Origin: Carnegiea gigantea
Taxonomy: Eukaryota > Streptophyta > Magnoliopsida > Caryophyllales > Cactaceae
Assembly: GCA_029747015.1 (NCBI GenBank)
Contig: JAKOGI010002483.1
Coordinates: forward strand, 42,203-106,202
Length of the DNA stretch: 64,000 bases
Direction: 5' to 3'
Part shown: positions 23,940 to 36,640 of the stretch, piece by piece
Position numbering within the stretch: the stretch's first letter is position 1
Layout of the letters: each line of letters begins with the position of its first letter
Notes under the pieces: model-generated
Told to the model about the DNA's origin: nothing
The model's input: the letters and a program-made list of their open reading frames with translations, nothing else
Databases searched by the model: none
Translations under genes and position numbers: made by a program

Positions 23940-25396
23940 ATGCGAAGCCTGGTTTTATACGAGCCCGATCTAGAGATTGAGAGGACTTTTCGCTTAAGGA
24001 AGAAAAGCCAAGGATCGAAGAGCAAAGGCGCGCGGCAAGAAGGAATTCAAATATGGCGGGTGAAGAAAGAAGGACCCTTTGAGATTTTGTTACTCTCGGA
24101 GTCCAATGGATCGCCTCAAGCATTGCTTGGCCTACTATGAATGCCAATAACTTCGAGCTTAAGCCATCACTTATTTCCATGGTGTAGCAATCTCAGTTCG
24201 GCGAAACTCCATTAGAAGACCCGAATCTACATCTCTCGCTATTTTTAGAGGTGTGCGATACGCTAAAGTTAAACAGACTCTCCAATGATGCGATTCGCCT
24301 ACGCTTATTCCCTTTCTCATTGAGGGATAAGGTGAGGGCTTGGTTGCACTCTTTGCTATCTGGTTGCATAACTACCTGGGATGAGTTGACAAGAGCTTTC
24401 CTTGCCAAATTCTTCCCAATGAGGAAGATAGCGAGCCTGAGAAATCAAATCATCAACTTTCTGGAAAAAGAGGATGAGACGCTCTATGAAGCCTACGAGC
24501 ATTTTAAAATCACCCCATCATGGTGTTCAGCGCTGGATGATTATCCAGGCCTTTAATAACGGTGTGACCCAAGCTGTAAGGTCCACTATTGGTGCGGCTG
24601 CAAGAGGAACTCTAACGAACAAGACCGAGGATGAAGCCTATAATCTTATCGAGGAGATGGCGCTTAATAACTTTCAATGGTCCACTAAATAAGTCCAACC
24701 CAGGCGGGTTAGAGATAAGCTTGAAGTTGATGCAAGCACTTTACTTTATGCTAAAGTAGATACCATAACTAAAAGACTGGACCAATTGAATGTTAATTTG
24801 GTGAACTCAAGTGCCTATTCCCCTTGTGAAATCTGTGGTTCAATTGAGCATATATCATTGAACTGCCAAGTTGGGAGTCCTTTTGCCAGGACCCGAATGA
24901 AGTTAATTATGTTTAAAATTTCAACCCGAGACCGACCAATGACCCTTACTGCAATGCCTATAATCCGGGTTGGAAGAATCATCTGAATCTTTCTTATAAG
25001 TCAAATCCAAACACTGTGAACATGCCCCCTATGAATGCTAAACCACCCCCTGGTTTTCAAAGACCCCCATTCCCTTCTCAGATGCCCCAAAAGTCAAATT
25101 TAAAGCTAATGATGGAAAATATGCTTATGGCACAATAGAAACAGGATGGGCACATTAAGTAATTAGCCTCAAAGATTGATATGCTGATGACTCACAATAG
25201 GATGTTAGAGGCTCAAATTGCCCAGAAAACTGCTTTTTCATCTATGCCCTTAGATAGACTCCCTTGCAAACTTGCATTTAACCCAAGGGAGCAATGCAAT
25301 GCAATGCTTCTACGAGGAGGAAAACAACTAGATGAACTTAAGGAAATTAGCAGCAATGAATCTTTATAAGATAGGAATGAGCATGTCGAGAATGTT
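23940..25396 (+). pseudogene. Gag, unit 3 (decayed)
   Basis: The start ATG at 23940 is kept, but a shift near 24007 and another near 24084 break the N-terminal part. LRLFPFSLRDKVRAWLHSL is open at 24251-24556. The RFKD junction carries the shared lesion plus one further missing base. An intact CCHC knuckle lies at 24825-24866. Stops occur near 24690, 25137 and 25368. Confidence 0.85.
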
Positions 25397-26389
25397 GTGA
25401 AAGAAATATCTTCACCTTCTAAGGAAATGATTGATGATGTCGCGCATAAGCCTGACGAGGTTCCTAAAAACCCTAAGACCATTTTTCCAAAGCCCTATAC
25501 ACCACCTTTTCCATTTCCTCAAAGGATGACTAGGGTGAAACTTGATATGCAATTTGGAAAGTTTATAGACGTCCTTATGAAACTCTATATAAACATATCA
25601 TTTACTGAAGCCTTGACCCAAATGCCTTCATGTGCTAAATTTTTGAAAGAAATTCTGTCTAATAAAAGAAAGCTAGAAGAACATGAGATGGTAGCTTTGA
25701 CTGAAGAGTGCACTGTAGCAATTCAAAATAATCCCGGCAGTTTTTCAATTCCCTGCCTGATAGGGAACGAGCCTATAAACTGTGTTTTGTGCAATTTAGG
25801 ATTAAGCGTAAGCTTGATGCCCCTTTCTCTATATGAAAAATTGGAATTAGGAGAGCTAAGACCAACTACTATCTCCTTGCAATTAGTGGACCGTTCTGTA
25901 AAATATGCTGTGGGTATTTTGGAGTATGTCCTAATAAAAGTGGGAGATTTGTACGTACCAGTAGGCTTTGTGATTTTGAAAATGGAAGAGGATACACGGA
26001 GCCCAATCATTCTTGGGAGGCCATTCTTGGCCACTGCAAGGTGCTATATCGATGTGAAAAACGATACACTAAGTTTTGATGTGGGTGTTGTTCATGTGGA
26101 ATTTAATTTACTAAAAGCTACTAAGTTTCCTTCTATTTCTGATGAATGTAATAAGATTGAAGTGGTTGATAGTTTAAGACGAGAAACCGCATCTAACATT
26201 AATTCTTCTAATCCACGTGAGCACTTGATGTTGAATGATAGCACGACTGAGGATGAAAACCCCGAAGTAGCCGAATATGCTCAATTGCTAGATGGCTCTC
26301 TACTAATTCCGCCTTCCTCTACTCAGGTGGAATTATTGCAAGATGAAAGTAAGCCCTCATCTGATTGGGCAAAAGCTCCCGAGGAATAG
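25397..26389 (+). pseudogene. Gag-protease linker and protease, unit 3 (longest frame of the array)
   Basis: A 330-codon open stretch covers the linker (FTEALTQMPSCAKFLKE) and the full protease region. The active-site loop is CNLGLSVSLMPLS, with Asn in place of the catalytic Asp, and ILGRPFLATARCYID is present. The frame does not carry the one-base deletion shared by units 2 and 4. An aspartic protease without its Asp should not work, so the open frame is a remnant rather than an active gene. Confidence 0.85.
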
Positions 26390-27525
26390 TTAATGCCCCT
26401 CCCTTCGTCACTGAGGTATGAATTTCTTGGCCCAAAATCTGCATATCCTATGATTGTGAATGCAAATTTGAATGCTAACCAAATTGACTGTTTGCTTAGA
26501 GTGCTTAGAAAGCATCGTAAAGCCATGGGATACACCCTGGATGACTTAAAAGGCATTCATCCTTCCCTGTGCATGCATCGAATCTTAATGGAGGATGATC
26601 ATAAGCCATCAATTGAACACCAAAGAATATTAAACCCTAGCATGCGAGAAGTGGTTAAAAGGGAAATTTTGAAGTTGCTTAAAGTTGGCATTACCTACCC
26701 TATCTTAGATAGCACGTGGGTAAGTCCGATCCATGTTGTACCTAAGAAAGGAGGGATGACTGTTGGCAAAAATGAGAATGATGGGCTAATACCTACTAAT
26801 GCTGTTACAGGATGGCGTATGTGTATCGATTATCGAAAATTAAATAAGGCCACCCGTAAAGACCATTTTCCCCTTCCCTTCATTGACCAAATGCTTGAAC
26901 GATTGATAAAGAATTCATATTTTTGCTACTTAGATGGATATTGGGGATTCTTTCAAATCCCTATCCTCCCAAATGACTAAGAAAAGACTACCTTTACATG
27001 TCCATATGGCACGTATGCTTATAGATGAATGTCATTTAGGTTATGTAATGCCCCTGCCACATTTCAACATTGCAGGATGGCTGTATTTTCATACTTTATT
27101 GAGGACATAATGGAGGTCTTTATAGATGATTTTTCTATGTATGGTACAATGTATCACCATTGCCTGGATAACTTATTTAAGGTTTTGCAAAGATGTGAAA
27201 ATGTGAATTTGGTCTCGAGTTAGGAGAAATGTCATTTTATAATGCAAGAAGGCGTTGTCGTTGGTCATGTTATTTCTAACAGAGGCATTGAAGTTGGCAA
27301 AGCAAAGGTAGAGATGATTGAGAAATTACCGCCACCAACCTCTGTAAAAGGTGTGAGCAGTTTTCTTGGACATATTGGTTTTTACTGATGCTTCATAAAA
27401 GATTTTTCAAAGATTGCAAAACCTCTCACCTAATGGCTTTTGAAGGATGTGCCTTTTGAGTTTAACGAAGAATGCTTGAGTGCTTTTCACATATTAAAGG
27501 AGGCATTAATCACCGCCCCCGTAAT
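26390..27525 (+). pseudogene. Reverse transcriptase, unit 3 (decayed)
   Basis: 26393-26980 is open with WVSPIHVVPKKGG, CIDYRKLNKATRKDHFPLPF and the CYLDGYWGFFQI block. A stop follows, then a second open piece at 27029-27223 with F-I-D-D at 27119-27130. Later stops lie near 27222, 27387 and 27433. Confidence 0.85.
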
Positions 27526-28066
27526 GCGAACTCCCGATTGGGAGCTGCCTTTTGAAATAATGTGCGTTGTAAGTGACTATGCCATAGGGGATGTTCTAGA
27601 TTAGCGGATGGACAATAAACCATATGCTATATACTATGCAATCCGTGCTATTGACGAGGCTCAAGTTAATTTTGCCATGACCAAGAAGGAGTTCTTGCTA
27701 GTTGTCTTTGTGTTGGAAAAATTTCGGTCCTATTCGATCAATTCCAAGGTCATTGGTTTCACGGATCACGCCGCTTTGAAACATTTAATGAAGAAATCTG
27801 ATTCCAAACCTCGACTCATCTGATGGATCCTCCTGCTTCAAGAGTTTGGTTTAGAAATTAAAGACAAGGCAGGATTGGCAAATGTGGTTGCCGATCATCT
27901 ATCTCGTTTAGGCCCAGAGGGCTCTCCTAGCGAAGAGCTTTCCATTGATGATTCTTTCGCTGATGAGCCATTATTAGCTATATCCCAAGAAGCTGCTCCA
28001 TGGTATGCTAATACGCTGAACTTCAAAGTGTGTGGTGTGTTACCTGCAGGATTGTCCTGCCAATAA
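27526..28066 (+). pseudogene. RNase H, unit 3 (decayed)
   Basis: The first catalytic block reads CVVSDYAIGDVL where CDASDYA is expected, so the acidic residue is replaced by valine. [13 protein letters not shown] and VVADHLSRLG are intact. Stops lie at 27602 and 27822. Confidence 0.8.
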
Positions 28067-29290
28067 AGAAAGAAGTTTTTTACCGATGCAAAATACTATG
28101 TAAGGGAAAGATCTTTCCTTTGCAAGCTATGCGGAGATGGGATTTGTAGAAGATGCTTGCCTGAAAAAGAGGTTCGTAGTGTCTTATGCCACTGCCATAC
28201 TTCAACCTATGGTGGTCACTTTGGACCAAATAAAACCATTGCAAAAGTGCTTCAACCAGGTCTCTATTGGCCCACGCTCTTTAAGGACACGAGGAAATTT
28301 GTCATGACTTGTGATAAGTGTCAGCGAGCAGGGAACATTTCCAAAAGGCATGAAATGCCTCAAAGTGGCATACTCGAAGTCGAGTTGTTTGATGTATGGG
28401 AGATCGACTTCATGGGTCTTTTTCCTCCTTCCCATGACAACCTTTACATCCTTGTAGCGGTTAACTATGTTTCTAAGTGGGTGGAAGCCATTGCATCCCC
28501 GGCAAATGATTCCAAAGTTGTCTTTAAATTTTTGAGGAAAAATATTATCACACAATTTGGCACACCGAGAGCTCTTCTAAGTGACAATGACACACGTTTT
28601 TACAACAAGCCTCTTGAGTCACTTTTAAAAAAATATGGGATATTTCATAAGGTCACTACGCCTTATCATCCCCAAACAAGTGGGTAGGTGGAGCTCCCGA
28701 ATAGAGAATTGAAATGCATATTAGAGAAAACGGTGGATCGGTCCTGCAAAGATTGGTCCGTGAAGCTTGATGATGCTTTTTAGGCATACCGAACTGCTTA
28801 TAAGACTCCTCTAGGCACCACACCATATCGGGTAGTGTTTGGAAAATCTTATCACTTGCAAGAGGAAATGGAACATAAGGCCTATTGGGCTATAAAGACA
28901 CTCAATTTTGATCTTAAAGCGGTCGAAGAACGAAGATTCCTGTAACTAAACCAGTTCGACGAACTAAGGTTGGAGGCTCATGAAAATTCATGTATTTACA
29001 AAGAGCGAACTAAGAAATGGCACGACAAACATATCGTGATGAAGCGTTTTGAAAAAGGTGATATAGTCCTTCAATTCAACTCAAGGTTGATATTGTTTCC
29101 GGGAAAACTAAATTCCCGATGGTCGGGACCATTTACCATTACCAAAGTTCAACCAAGTGGAGCAGTGGAGACATGGAGTGAGTCTACCGGAGCTTTCACA
29201 GTTAATGGATAGCGATTCAAGCCACATCTGGTGGGATAACCAATTGAAAACGTTAATGTTCATATGCTAACTGATCCGGTTCAATCATAG
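28067..29290 (+). pseudogene. Integrase, unit 3 (best preserved core)
   Basis: 28157-28687 is open for 176 codons: [14 protein letters not shown] and CDKCQRAGN for the zinc-binding domain, [14 protein letters not shown] for the first Asp, and [14 protein letters not shown] for the second. It ends at the TAG (28685-28687) shared with units 1 and 4, just before the catalytic-Glu block. More stops are near 28783 and 28944, and the GPFTITKVQPSG module precedes 29290. Confidence 0.85.
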
Positions 29291-31112
29291 AAGAAAGGGT
29301 CAAGCGCAGCAAAGTTTCCGGGTAATTTCGAACCCTATCCTCCTCCACGTCCTCCTTTCTGATTTCGATTTCTGCTACTCCCCTTCCCTTTTTGTTATTA
29401 TGTGCCCATATTGAGGGCAATGTGCGATTCAAACATCGGGGAGTTAGTTCCTATATGTGTCGTCTGATGCCTATTTATGTGTTGGTGTAATTGTGCTTTG
29501 AACATATTTTTAGTGGTAGTTTTTATAGTTTTTGTTTTAGTTTTGTTTCGAGAAGTGCATTTAGTTTTCTTCCCGGTTGCATTTTAGTTTCTTTCTTTTG
29601 TTAGTTTCTTTTGCATTTTAGTTTGCATTGTTTGCTTAAAAAAAAACATAAAAAACCTAAAAGAAAAAAAATCCTCCGATGATGACCTCTATAGATTTGG
29701 TAGCTTTCTTTAGTTTAGTTTGATCCTTTGATTCGTCCAGATTGTGCATAAAAGTTTATGAATGAATTTTCAAACTATGCTTCATGTTTGGAGGACATGA
29801 TGGAGGCGAATTGTTTTACATGAGATTTGGCCTGTGTGTGCTAGTGAGCTAGCTTTGTCTTTGGTACATATCCCATGGGACTTTGAGCCCTTAGAGACTG
29901 TTTATCATTATCAGTCTCATATTTCTTTCATGTGTGACTCTTCCTTGACGTCATTTCTCTAGAACTTGCTTTGATTCTCATTCAAGATCAGATTTTGCAT
30001 ATGCATTCAGGCAGAATGATTGAGGAATTTTTCTTTCTTTCATTCGTTTAACATCTCGGCCAAATAGCGACCCACATTGTGTGTTGTATCCCTTGTTAGC
30101 TCTTTTCAGCCTATAACTGTTTTTCTTTATTTGAACCGCCTATTTTTAGCCTATGGCCAAATATTTCTCTTACTCCTAAGCCAACGATAGAGGAGCGTTA
30201 CATTCTTTTGCATCAAGTTTGGTAGGGCGTTAGCAACGTAGATTGTTATTCCCTTTAGTGAATTTTGGCTGTTTGGTGCAGGGATATAAGTATTTGATAA
30301 ATCCTTTGTTTTATAACCCTTGTTTTATTGTGTAAAGTTTAGAGAAGTGTTCGACTTTAAAGTTCGTTATGGAATTCCCTTGGCTATTACTTTTTGAAAC
30401 AAAAAAAAGGAAGGAAAAAAAGGAAATGAGGGGGAAAAAAAGAAATGAATGGAAAAAAAGAAAAACAAAATCAAAGCAAGTGATTAGCCTTGGTGGGAAT
30501 GTAAGATATTTGCGACTTTCGACTCTATCTCTTTTCATTTTGGGATTTATTTTGATAAGGTTCGAAAAGGATGTAGTATGATGCATTGGAATTGTTTAAG
30601 CTCTTAGTCTTTGGCTTCTATCTCCTCATTTCCAAAAAATATTTGTTCCCCTCTTACCTTTACCCTATGCCCCGTTGCATCCCTAAGAAAGTCCTCAGGA
30701 TTGTTTAGTGTATTTGCATTTTAGTGGTGGCAAATTTGAGAATCTTGTCAAGCCTATCATAGATTTGTGTCCAAGGAATGAGCATTGACAGAACCTTCAT
30801 ATATATTCATTGTCAAACACATGAGTGCTGAGTGCCACATAACTATAGTGAGGTTCTACCAGCCTTACTAGTTTTGCTTGTTTCATATGCTTGAATGATT
30901 GTATTTGATGCTTTAAGTGAGGATTGGTTCAAGTAGGTTTTCGAAATTTCATTCCCTTTTCTGCTTATTAATTATTTTTTGTACCTTTTTGGGCTACCTT
31001 TCGACCATCTTTGCCATTTGAATGTTACCTATGTCGATCCTGAGGAGGTTGTGCATCCCTTTTTAGTTTTTGATTGCTTGAGGACAAGCAACAGTTTAAG
31101 CATAGGGAAGTT
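29291..31112 (+). other. Non-coding 3' region of unit 3
   Basis: It has the same layout as unit 1: internal polypurine-like tract (29429-29445), purine-rich tract (30398-30475), and a degraded LTR-adjacent tract AAGCATAGGGAAG at 31098-31110. No convincing gene is present. Confidence 0.7.
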
Positions 31113-32346
31113 TACTAAGTGCTTAACATGTAGATCTTTTTAGGGCTGCTTTGCCTCGTTTTTAGGAGAATTTTGTGCTTAATGATGTTGTTTACTCTCA
31201 TATTCTCCATTCATACTTGGATGTAGTTGTTTTATGTGTTTTACAGGAGTTTTAGCCTTTTTCACCTAGTATTTGCCTTTAATCGCGGTGTTTTGACATC
31301 CGCCATGGTCATCCATGAGTTGCTACACCTGTGGAGCAAGAAAAGAGCAAGAAACTGGTTCCAGCGTAGACCACGGTCAGACCGTGGTGGATGCCATGGA
31401 CCGTGGTAGCCTGTAACTACTACCTCTTCGTTTTCCCTCGGCCGTGCGGCTGAAATCAACTTGAATTTCCTCAAAATAGCGATGCTTAGCAGCGAAGAAG
31501 AGTAATCCCTAGCAAGCAAAGCAAGTAGGATTAGCCTAGTGATAAGATTAGTTTAGTTTATTTTCTCTCAAAATTTGTTCTTTAGTTTTATTTTCGCTTT
31601 TGTGTGAGTTTTGAATGTGAGAGTTTTGATCTTGAGGCAGTTCTGAAGCCCTTGGTGAAGGCCAACTCAGTCGAGCCCCTTCCGCTCAGCGTTTGCCGAT
31701 CTTTGGTTGGTTTGTTTATCTTTCATCATGTCTGAGTAGTTTTCTTAGTCTAGGAATTTAATAGTTTTTTGGAAGTGCATTGGATCATGCTTTAGTTTAT
31801 TCACTTGTGCTTATTTTCATGATTGGTTTAATTTCGTTGTATCAAGTGTTTGATATGTTGTGAGTTGATTTTTGGCCAAAATTTACTGCACAGTTGAAAC
31901 AATCAAATGACATTTGAAAGACGACATTTGGTTCTTGGACTGCTTAAATAGACTTAGCATAACTTCCTCTCAAAAGAGAAATTTATATGTTAGGAGGGCT
32001 AGTAAATAATTAAAGACTTTAAACTTAGGTTAAGTTAAATTAGTTTGAAAGAACGACATTTGCTTAGTTTAGGTAAATTTGATTGATTTTGAAAGAATAC
32101 ATAATGTTTTGAGAGAATTAACCAATTTTGATCCAATTCTCTTCTATAACTGCGAAAATTCCTAGACGTTTTTCTCTTATTGATTTAGACGAGTTCATTT
32201 GCAGTAATTAATCGAAACCACTTGAAATAGAGTTTCGCTTAGCATAATCTGACAAAACTAGGCTCAATAGATTATTTTAGTCCCTAAGGAACGATATCTT
32301 TTATCTATACTACGACTACTCGTGCGCTTGCGGCAGATAGTGGTTA
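31113..32346 (+). repeat. Athila-type LTR 4 (complete, termini mutated)
   Basis: It runs from TACTAAGTGCTTAACATG to ATAGTGGTTA, ~1.23 kb. Both termini have changed from the usual TG and CA. Confidence 0.85.
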
Positions 32347-32352
32347 AGTTTT

Positions 32353-32370
32353 TAGCGCCGTTGTCGGGGA
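32353..32370 (+). other. Primer binding site, unit 4
   Basis: TAGCGCCGTTGTCGGGGA is close to the tRNA-Asp consensus and keeps GCGCC where units 1 and 2 have GTGCC. Confidence 0.75.
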
Positions 32371-32513
32371 CTAAATTGCTAACAATTGAGTATTGTCTTA
32401 TAAATGTGACCAAGCATTTTACTTGTTTTGTTTTGTTTTCTTATTATTTTTATTTTTCCTATTTAATTGCACTAGTAGTGTTGGTGAAAGTGCTTGCATA
32501 AATTTTCTGAGTT

Positions 32514-33960
32514 TATATGAAGCCTGATTTTGTACGAGTCCGATTCAGAGATTGAGAGGATTTTTCGGTTAAGGAAGAAAAAGCCAAGGATCGAATAGCA
32601 AAGGCGTGAGGCAAGAAGGAATTCAAACATGGTGGGTAAAGAAAGTAGGACCCTTCGAGATTTCGTTACTTCCAGAGTCCAAGGGATCACTTCAAGCATA
32701 GCTCAGCTTGCTGTGGATGCCAATAACTTCGAGGCCAAGCCATTATTTATTTCCACGGTGTAGCAATCTCAGTTCAGTGGAACTCCTTTGGAAGACCCGA
32801 ATCTGCACCTCTCGGTATTTTTAGAGGTGTGCGATATGCTAAAGTTAAACAGAATCTCCAATGATGCGATTCCCCTGCGCTTATTCCCTTTTCTCATTGA
32901 GGGATAAGGCGAGGGCTTGGTTGCACTCTTTGCTGTATGGTTGCATAACTAGTTAGGATGAGTTGACAGTAGCTTTCGTCGCCAAATTCTTCCCTCTGAG
33001 TAAGACAGTGAGCCTGAGAAATTAAGTCATCAACTTTTTGGAAAAAGAGGATGAGATGCTCTATGTAGCCTGGGAGCATTTTAAACATCACCCCATCATG
33101 GTGTTAAACGCTGGATGATTATCCAGGCCTTTTATAACGCTGTGACCCTAGCTATAGAGTCCACTATTGATATAGCAGTAGGAGGAACTCTAATGAGCAA
33201 GACTGAGGATAAAGCCTATAACCTTATCGAGGAGATGGTGCTTAATAACTTTCAATGGTCCACTGAACGAGCCCAACCCTGATGGGGTGGAGGTAAGCTT
33301 GAAGTTGATGCAATTACTATACTTTCTGCTAAAGTAGATGCCATGAGTAAACGACTGGACCAATTGAATGTTAATTCTGTGAACTCAAGTGCCCATTCCC
33401 CTTGTGAAATTTGTCGTTCAATTGAGCATATATCTTTGAACTGTCAAGTTGGAAGTCCTTTTCTCCAAGACCCTAATAAAGTTTATTATGTTCAGAATTT
33501 CAACTCGAGATCGACCAACGACCCTTACTGTAATACCTATAATCCAGGTTGGAAGAATCATCCGAATCTTTCTTATAGGTCGAATCTAAACACCATGAAC
33601 ACGCCCCCTATGAATGCTAGAGCACCCCTTGGTTTTCAAAGACCCCCATTCCCTTTTCAGATGCCCCAAAAGTCAAATTTAGAGCTAATGATGGAAAACA
33701 TGCTTAATGGCACAACAAAAATAGGATGAGTGCACTAAGCAATTAGCCTCGAAGGTTGATGTGCTTACGACTCACAATAGGATGTTAGTGGCCCAAATTG
33801 CCCAAAAAAGCTACTTTTTCATCCATGCCCTTAGATAGACTCCCTAGCAAACCTGAGTTTAACCCAAGGGAGCAATGCAATGCAATACTTCTACGGGGAG
33901 GAAAACAATTGGAGGAACCTAAGGAAATTACTAGCGATGAATCTTTGTAAGATAGGAATG
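32514..33960 (+). pseudogene. Gag, unit 4 (decayed)
   Basis: The ATG used in units 1 and 3 has become ATA. The core is in pieces around 32640-33110, with the shared RFKD-region lesion. A 128-codon stretch (33343-33729) holds the CCHC knuckle CEICRSIEHISLNC at 33403-33444 and the MPQKSNLELMMENML tail. Stops and shifts are spread through the rest. Confidence 0.85.
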
Positions 33961-34985
33961 AGCATGTCGAGAATGTTGTGAAAGAAATATCTTCACCTTC
34001 TAAGGAAATAATTGATGATGTCGTGCATAAGCCTGACGAGGTTTCTAAGGACCCTAAGACCATTTCTCCAAAGCCACACACACCACCTTTACCATTTCCT
34101 CAAACGATGGCTAAGGCGAAACTTTATATGCAATTTGGAAAATTTTTAGACGTCCTTAAGAAACTCTATATTAACATACCGTTTACTGAAGCCTTGACCC
34201 AAATGCCTTCGTATGCTAAACATCTGAAAGAAATAATCTAATAAAAGGAAGCTAGAAGAACATGAGACGGTAGCTTTGACTGAAGAGTCCACTGCAGCAA
34301 TTCAAAATAAGCTCCCAGCTAAGTTAAAGGATCACGACAATTTTTCAATTCCCTGCCTGATAGGGAATGTGCCTATAAACCCTGCTTTGTGCGATTTAGG
34401 GTTAAGCGTAAGCTTGATGCCCCTTTCTCTGTGTGAACAATTGAAATTAGGAGAGCTAAGACCAACTACTATCTCCTTGCAATTAGTGGAGAGTTATGTA
34501 AAATACGCTGTGGTTATTTTGGAGTATGTCCTAATAAAAGTCGGAGATTTATACGTACCAGTAGACTTTGTGATTCTAGAAATAGAAGAGGATACACAGA
34601 CCCCAATCATTCTTGGGAGGCCATTCTTGACCACCATAGAGTGCCGCATCGATCTGAAAAACGGTACACTAATTTTGATGTGGGTGATGTTTATGTGAAA
34701 TTTAATTTACTGAAAGCTGCTAAGTTTCGTTTTATTTCTAATGAATGTAATAAGATTGATGTGGTTGATAGTTTAATACGAGAAACTACATCTAACATTA
34801 ATTATTCTGATCCACTTGATCACTTGATATTGAATAATAGCACTGCTGAGGATGAAAACCCCGAAGTTGCCCAGTATGCTCAATTGGTAGATGCCTCTCC
34901 ACCAATTCTGCCTTCCTCTACTCAGGTGGAATTATTGTAAGATAAAAGTAAGCCCTCGTTTGATTGGGCAAAAGCTCCCGAGGTA
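33961..34985 (+). pseudogene. Gag-protease linker and protease, unit 4 (decayed)
   Basis: FTEALTQMPSYAKHLKE is followed by a small deletion near 34234 that shifts the frame. 34276-34698 is open with the loop CDLGLSVSLMPLS, where the catalytic Asp is kept and DLGL again replaces DLGA. The frame ends early through the one-base deletion after GGTACACTAA (near 34671), shared with unit 2. Confidence 0.85.
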
Positions 34986-36113
34986 GAGTTAAAGCCTCTC
35001 CCTTCGTCACTGAGGTATGAATTTCTTGGACCAAAATCTACATATCCCGTGATTGTGAATACAAATTTGAATGCTACCCCAATTGACTCTTTGCTTAGAG
35101 TGCTTAGGAAGGATTGTCAAGCCATAAGATACACCCTGGATGACATAAAAGGGATTCATCCTTCCCTGTGTATTCATCGAATCATAATGGAGGATGATCA
35201 TAAGCCATCAATTGAACACCAAAGAATATTAAACCCTAGCATGCAAGAAGTGGTTAAAAAGGAAATTTTGAAGTTGCTTAAAATTAGTATTATCTGCCCC
35301 ATCTTAGATAGCACACGGGTAAGCCCGGTCCATCTTGTACTTAAGAAAGGAGGGATGACTATTGTCCACAATGAGAATAATGGGCTAATCCGTGCTAATA
35401 CTGTTGCAGGATGGTGTATGTGTATCGATTATCGAAAATTGAACAAGGCTAACCGTAAAGACCATTTTTCCCTTCCCTTCATTGACCAAATGCTTGAACT
35501 ATTGATAAAGAATTCATATTTTTGCTACTTAGATGGATATTGGGGATTCTTTCAAATTCCCTATCCTCCCAAATGACCAAGAAAAGACTACCTTTACATG
35601 TCCATATGACACGTATGCTTATAGACGAATGCCATTTAGGTTATGTAATGCCCCTGCCACATTTCAATGTTGCAGGATTGTTGTCTTTTCGAACTTTATT
35701 GGGGACATAATGGAGGTCTTTATGGATGATTTTTCTATTTATGGTACAACATATGACCATTGCCTGAATAACTTATCCAAGGTTTTGCAAAGATGTGAAG
35801 ATGTGAATTTGGTCTTGAATTGGGAGAAATGTCATTTTATGGTGCAAGACGGAGTTGTCCTAGGTCATGTTGTTTCTAGCATAGACATTGAAGTTGACAA
35901 AGCCAAGGTGGAGGTGATTGAGAAATTGCCGCCACCAACCTCTGTAAAAGGTGTGAGAAGTTTTCCTGGACACGTCGGTTTTTGCCGACGGTTCATACAA
36001 GATTTTTATAAGATTTGCAAAACCTCTCACCCAATTGCTTACCAAGGATGTACTTTTTGATTTTAACAAAGAATGCTTGAGTGCCTTTCACAGATTAAAA
36101 GAGGCGTTAATCT
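34986..36113 (+). pseudogene. Reverse transcriptase, unit 4 (decayed)
   Basis: 35049-35576 is open through CIDYRKLNKANRKDHFSLPF and CYLDGYWGFFQIPY, where a one-base insertion shifts the frame. 35533-36060 continues with LCNAPATFQCCRIVVFS, F-M-D-D at 35719-35730 and LNWEKCHFMVQDG. The two overlapping pieces cover nearly the whole domain, so one shift is the main break. Confidence 0.85.
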
Positions 36114-36640
36114 CCGCCCCCATAATGCAAACTCCAGAATGGGACCTGCCTTTTGAAGTAATGTGTGATGCAAGTGACTATGCCATAGGGCCTGTTTTAG
36201 ATCAGCGGAAGGACAATAAACCATATGCTATAGACCATGCAACCTGCACTCTTGACGAGGCTCAAGTCAATTATGCCATGATCGAAAAGGAGTTCTTGGC
36301 AGTTGTCTTTGTGTTGGAAAAGTTTCGGTCCTATTGGATCAATTCTAAGGTCATTGTTTTCATGGATCACGCCGCTTTGAAACATTTAATGAAGAAATCT
36401 GATTCTAAACCTCTACTCATCCAATGGGTCCTCCTCCTTCAAGAGTTTGATTTAGAAATAAAAGACAAGGCAGGATTGGCAAATGTGGTTGCCGATTATC
36501 TATCTCGTTTAGGCCCTGAGGACGTCCCTAGTGAAAAGCTTCCCATTGATGATTCCTTCCCTGATGAGCAGTTATTAGCTATATCCTAACAAGCCGCTCT
36601 ATGGCATGCTGATATGGTAAACTTCAAAGTGTGTGGCTTG
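36114..36640 (+). pseudogene. RNase H, unit 4 (decayed)
   Basis: 36035-36589 is open with [22 protein letters not shown] and [13 protein letters not shown]. The last block is [10 protein letters not shown], keeping the acidic residue but with Tyr replacing the usual His. A stop follows at 36588. Confidence 0.8.
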
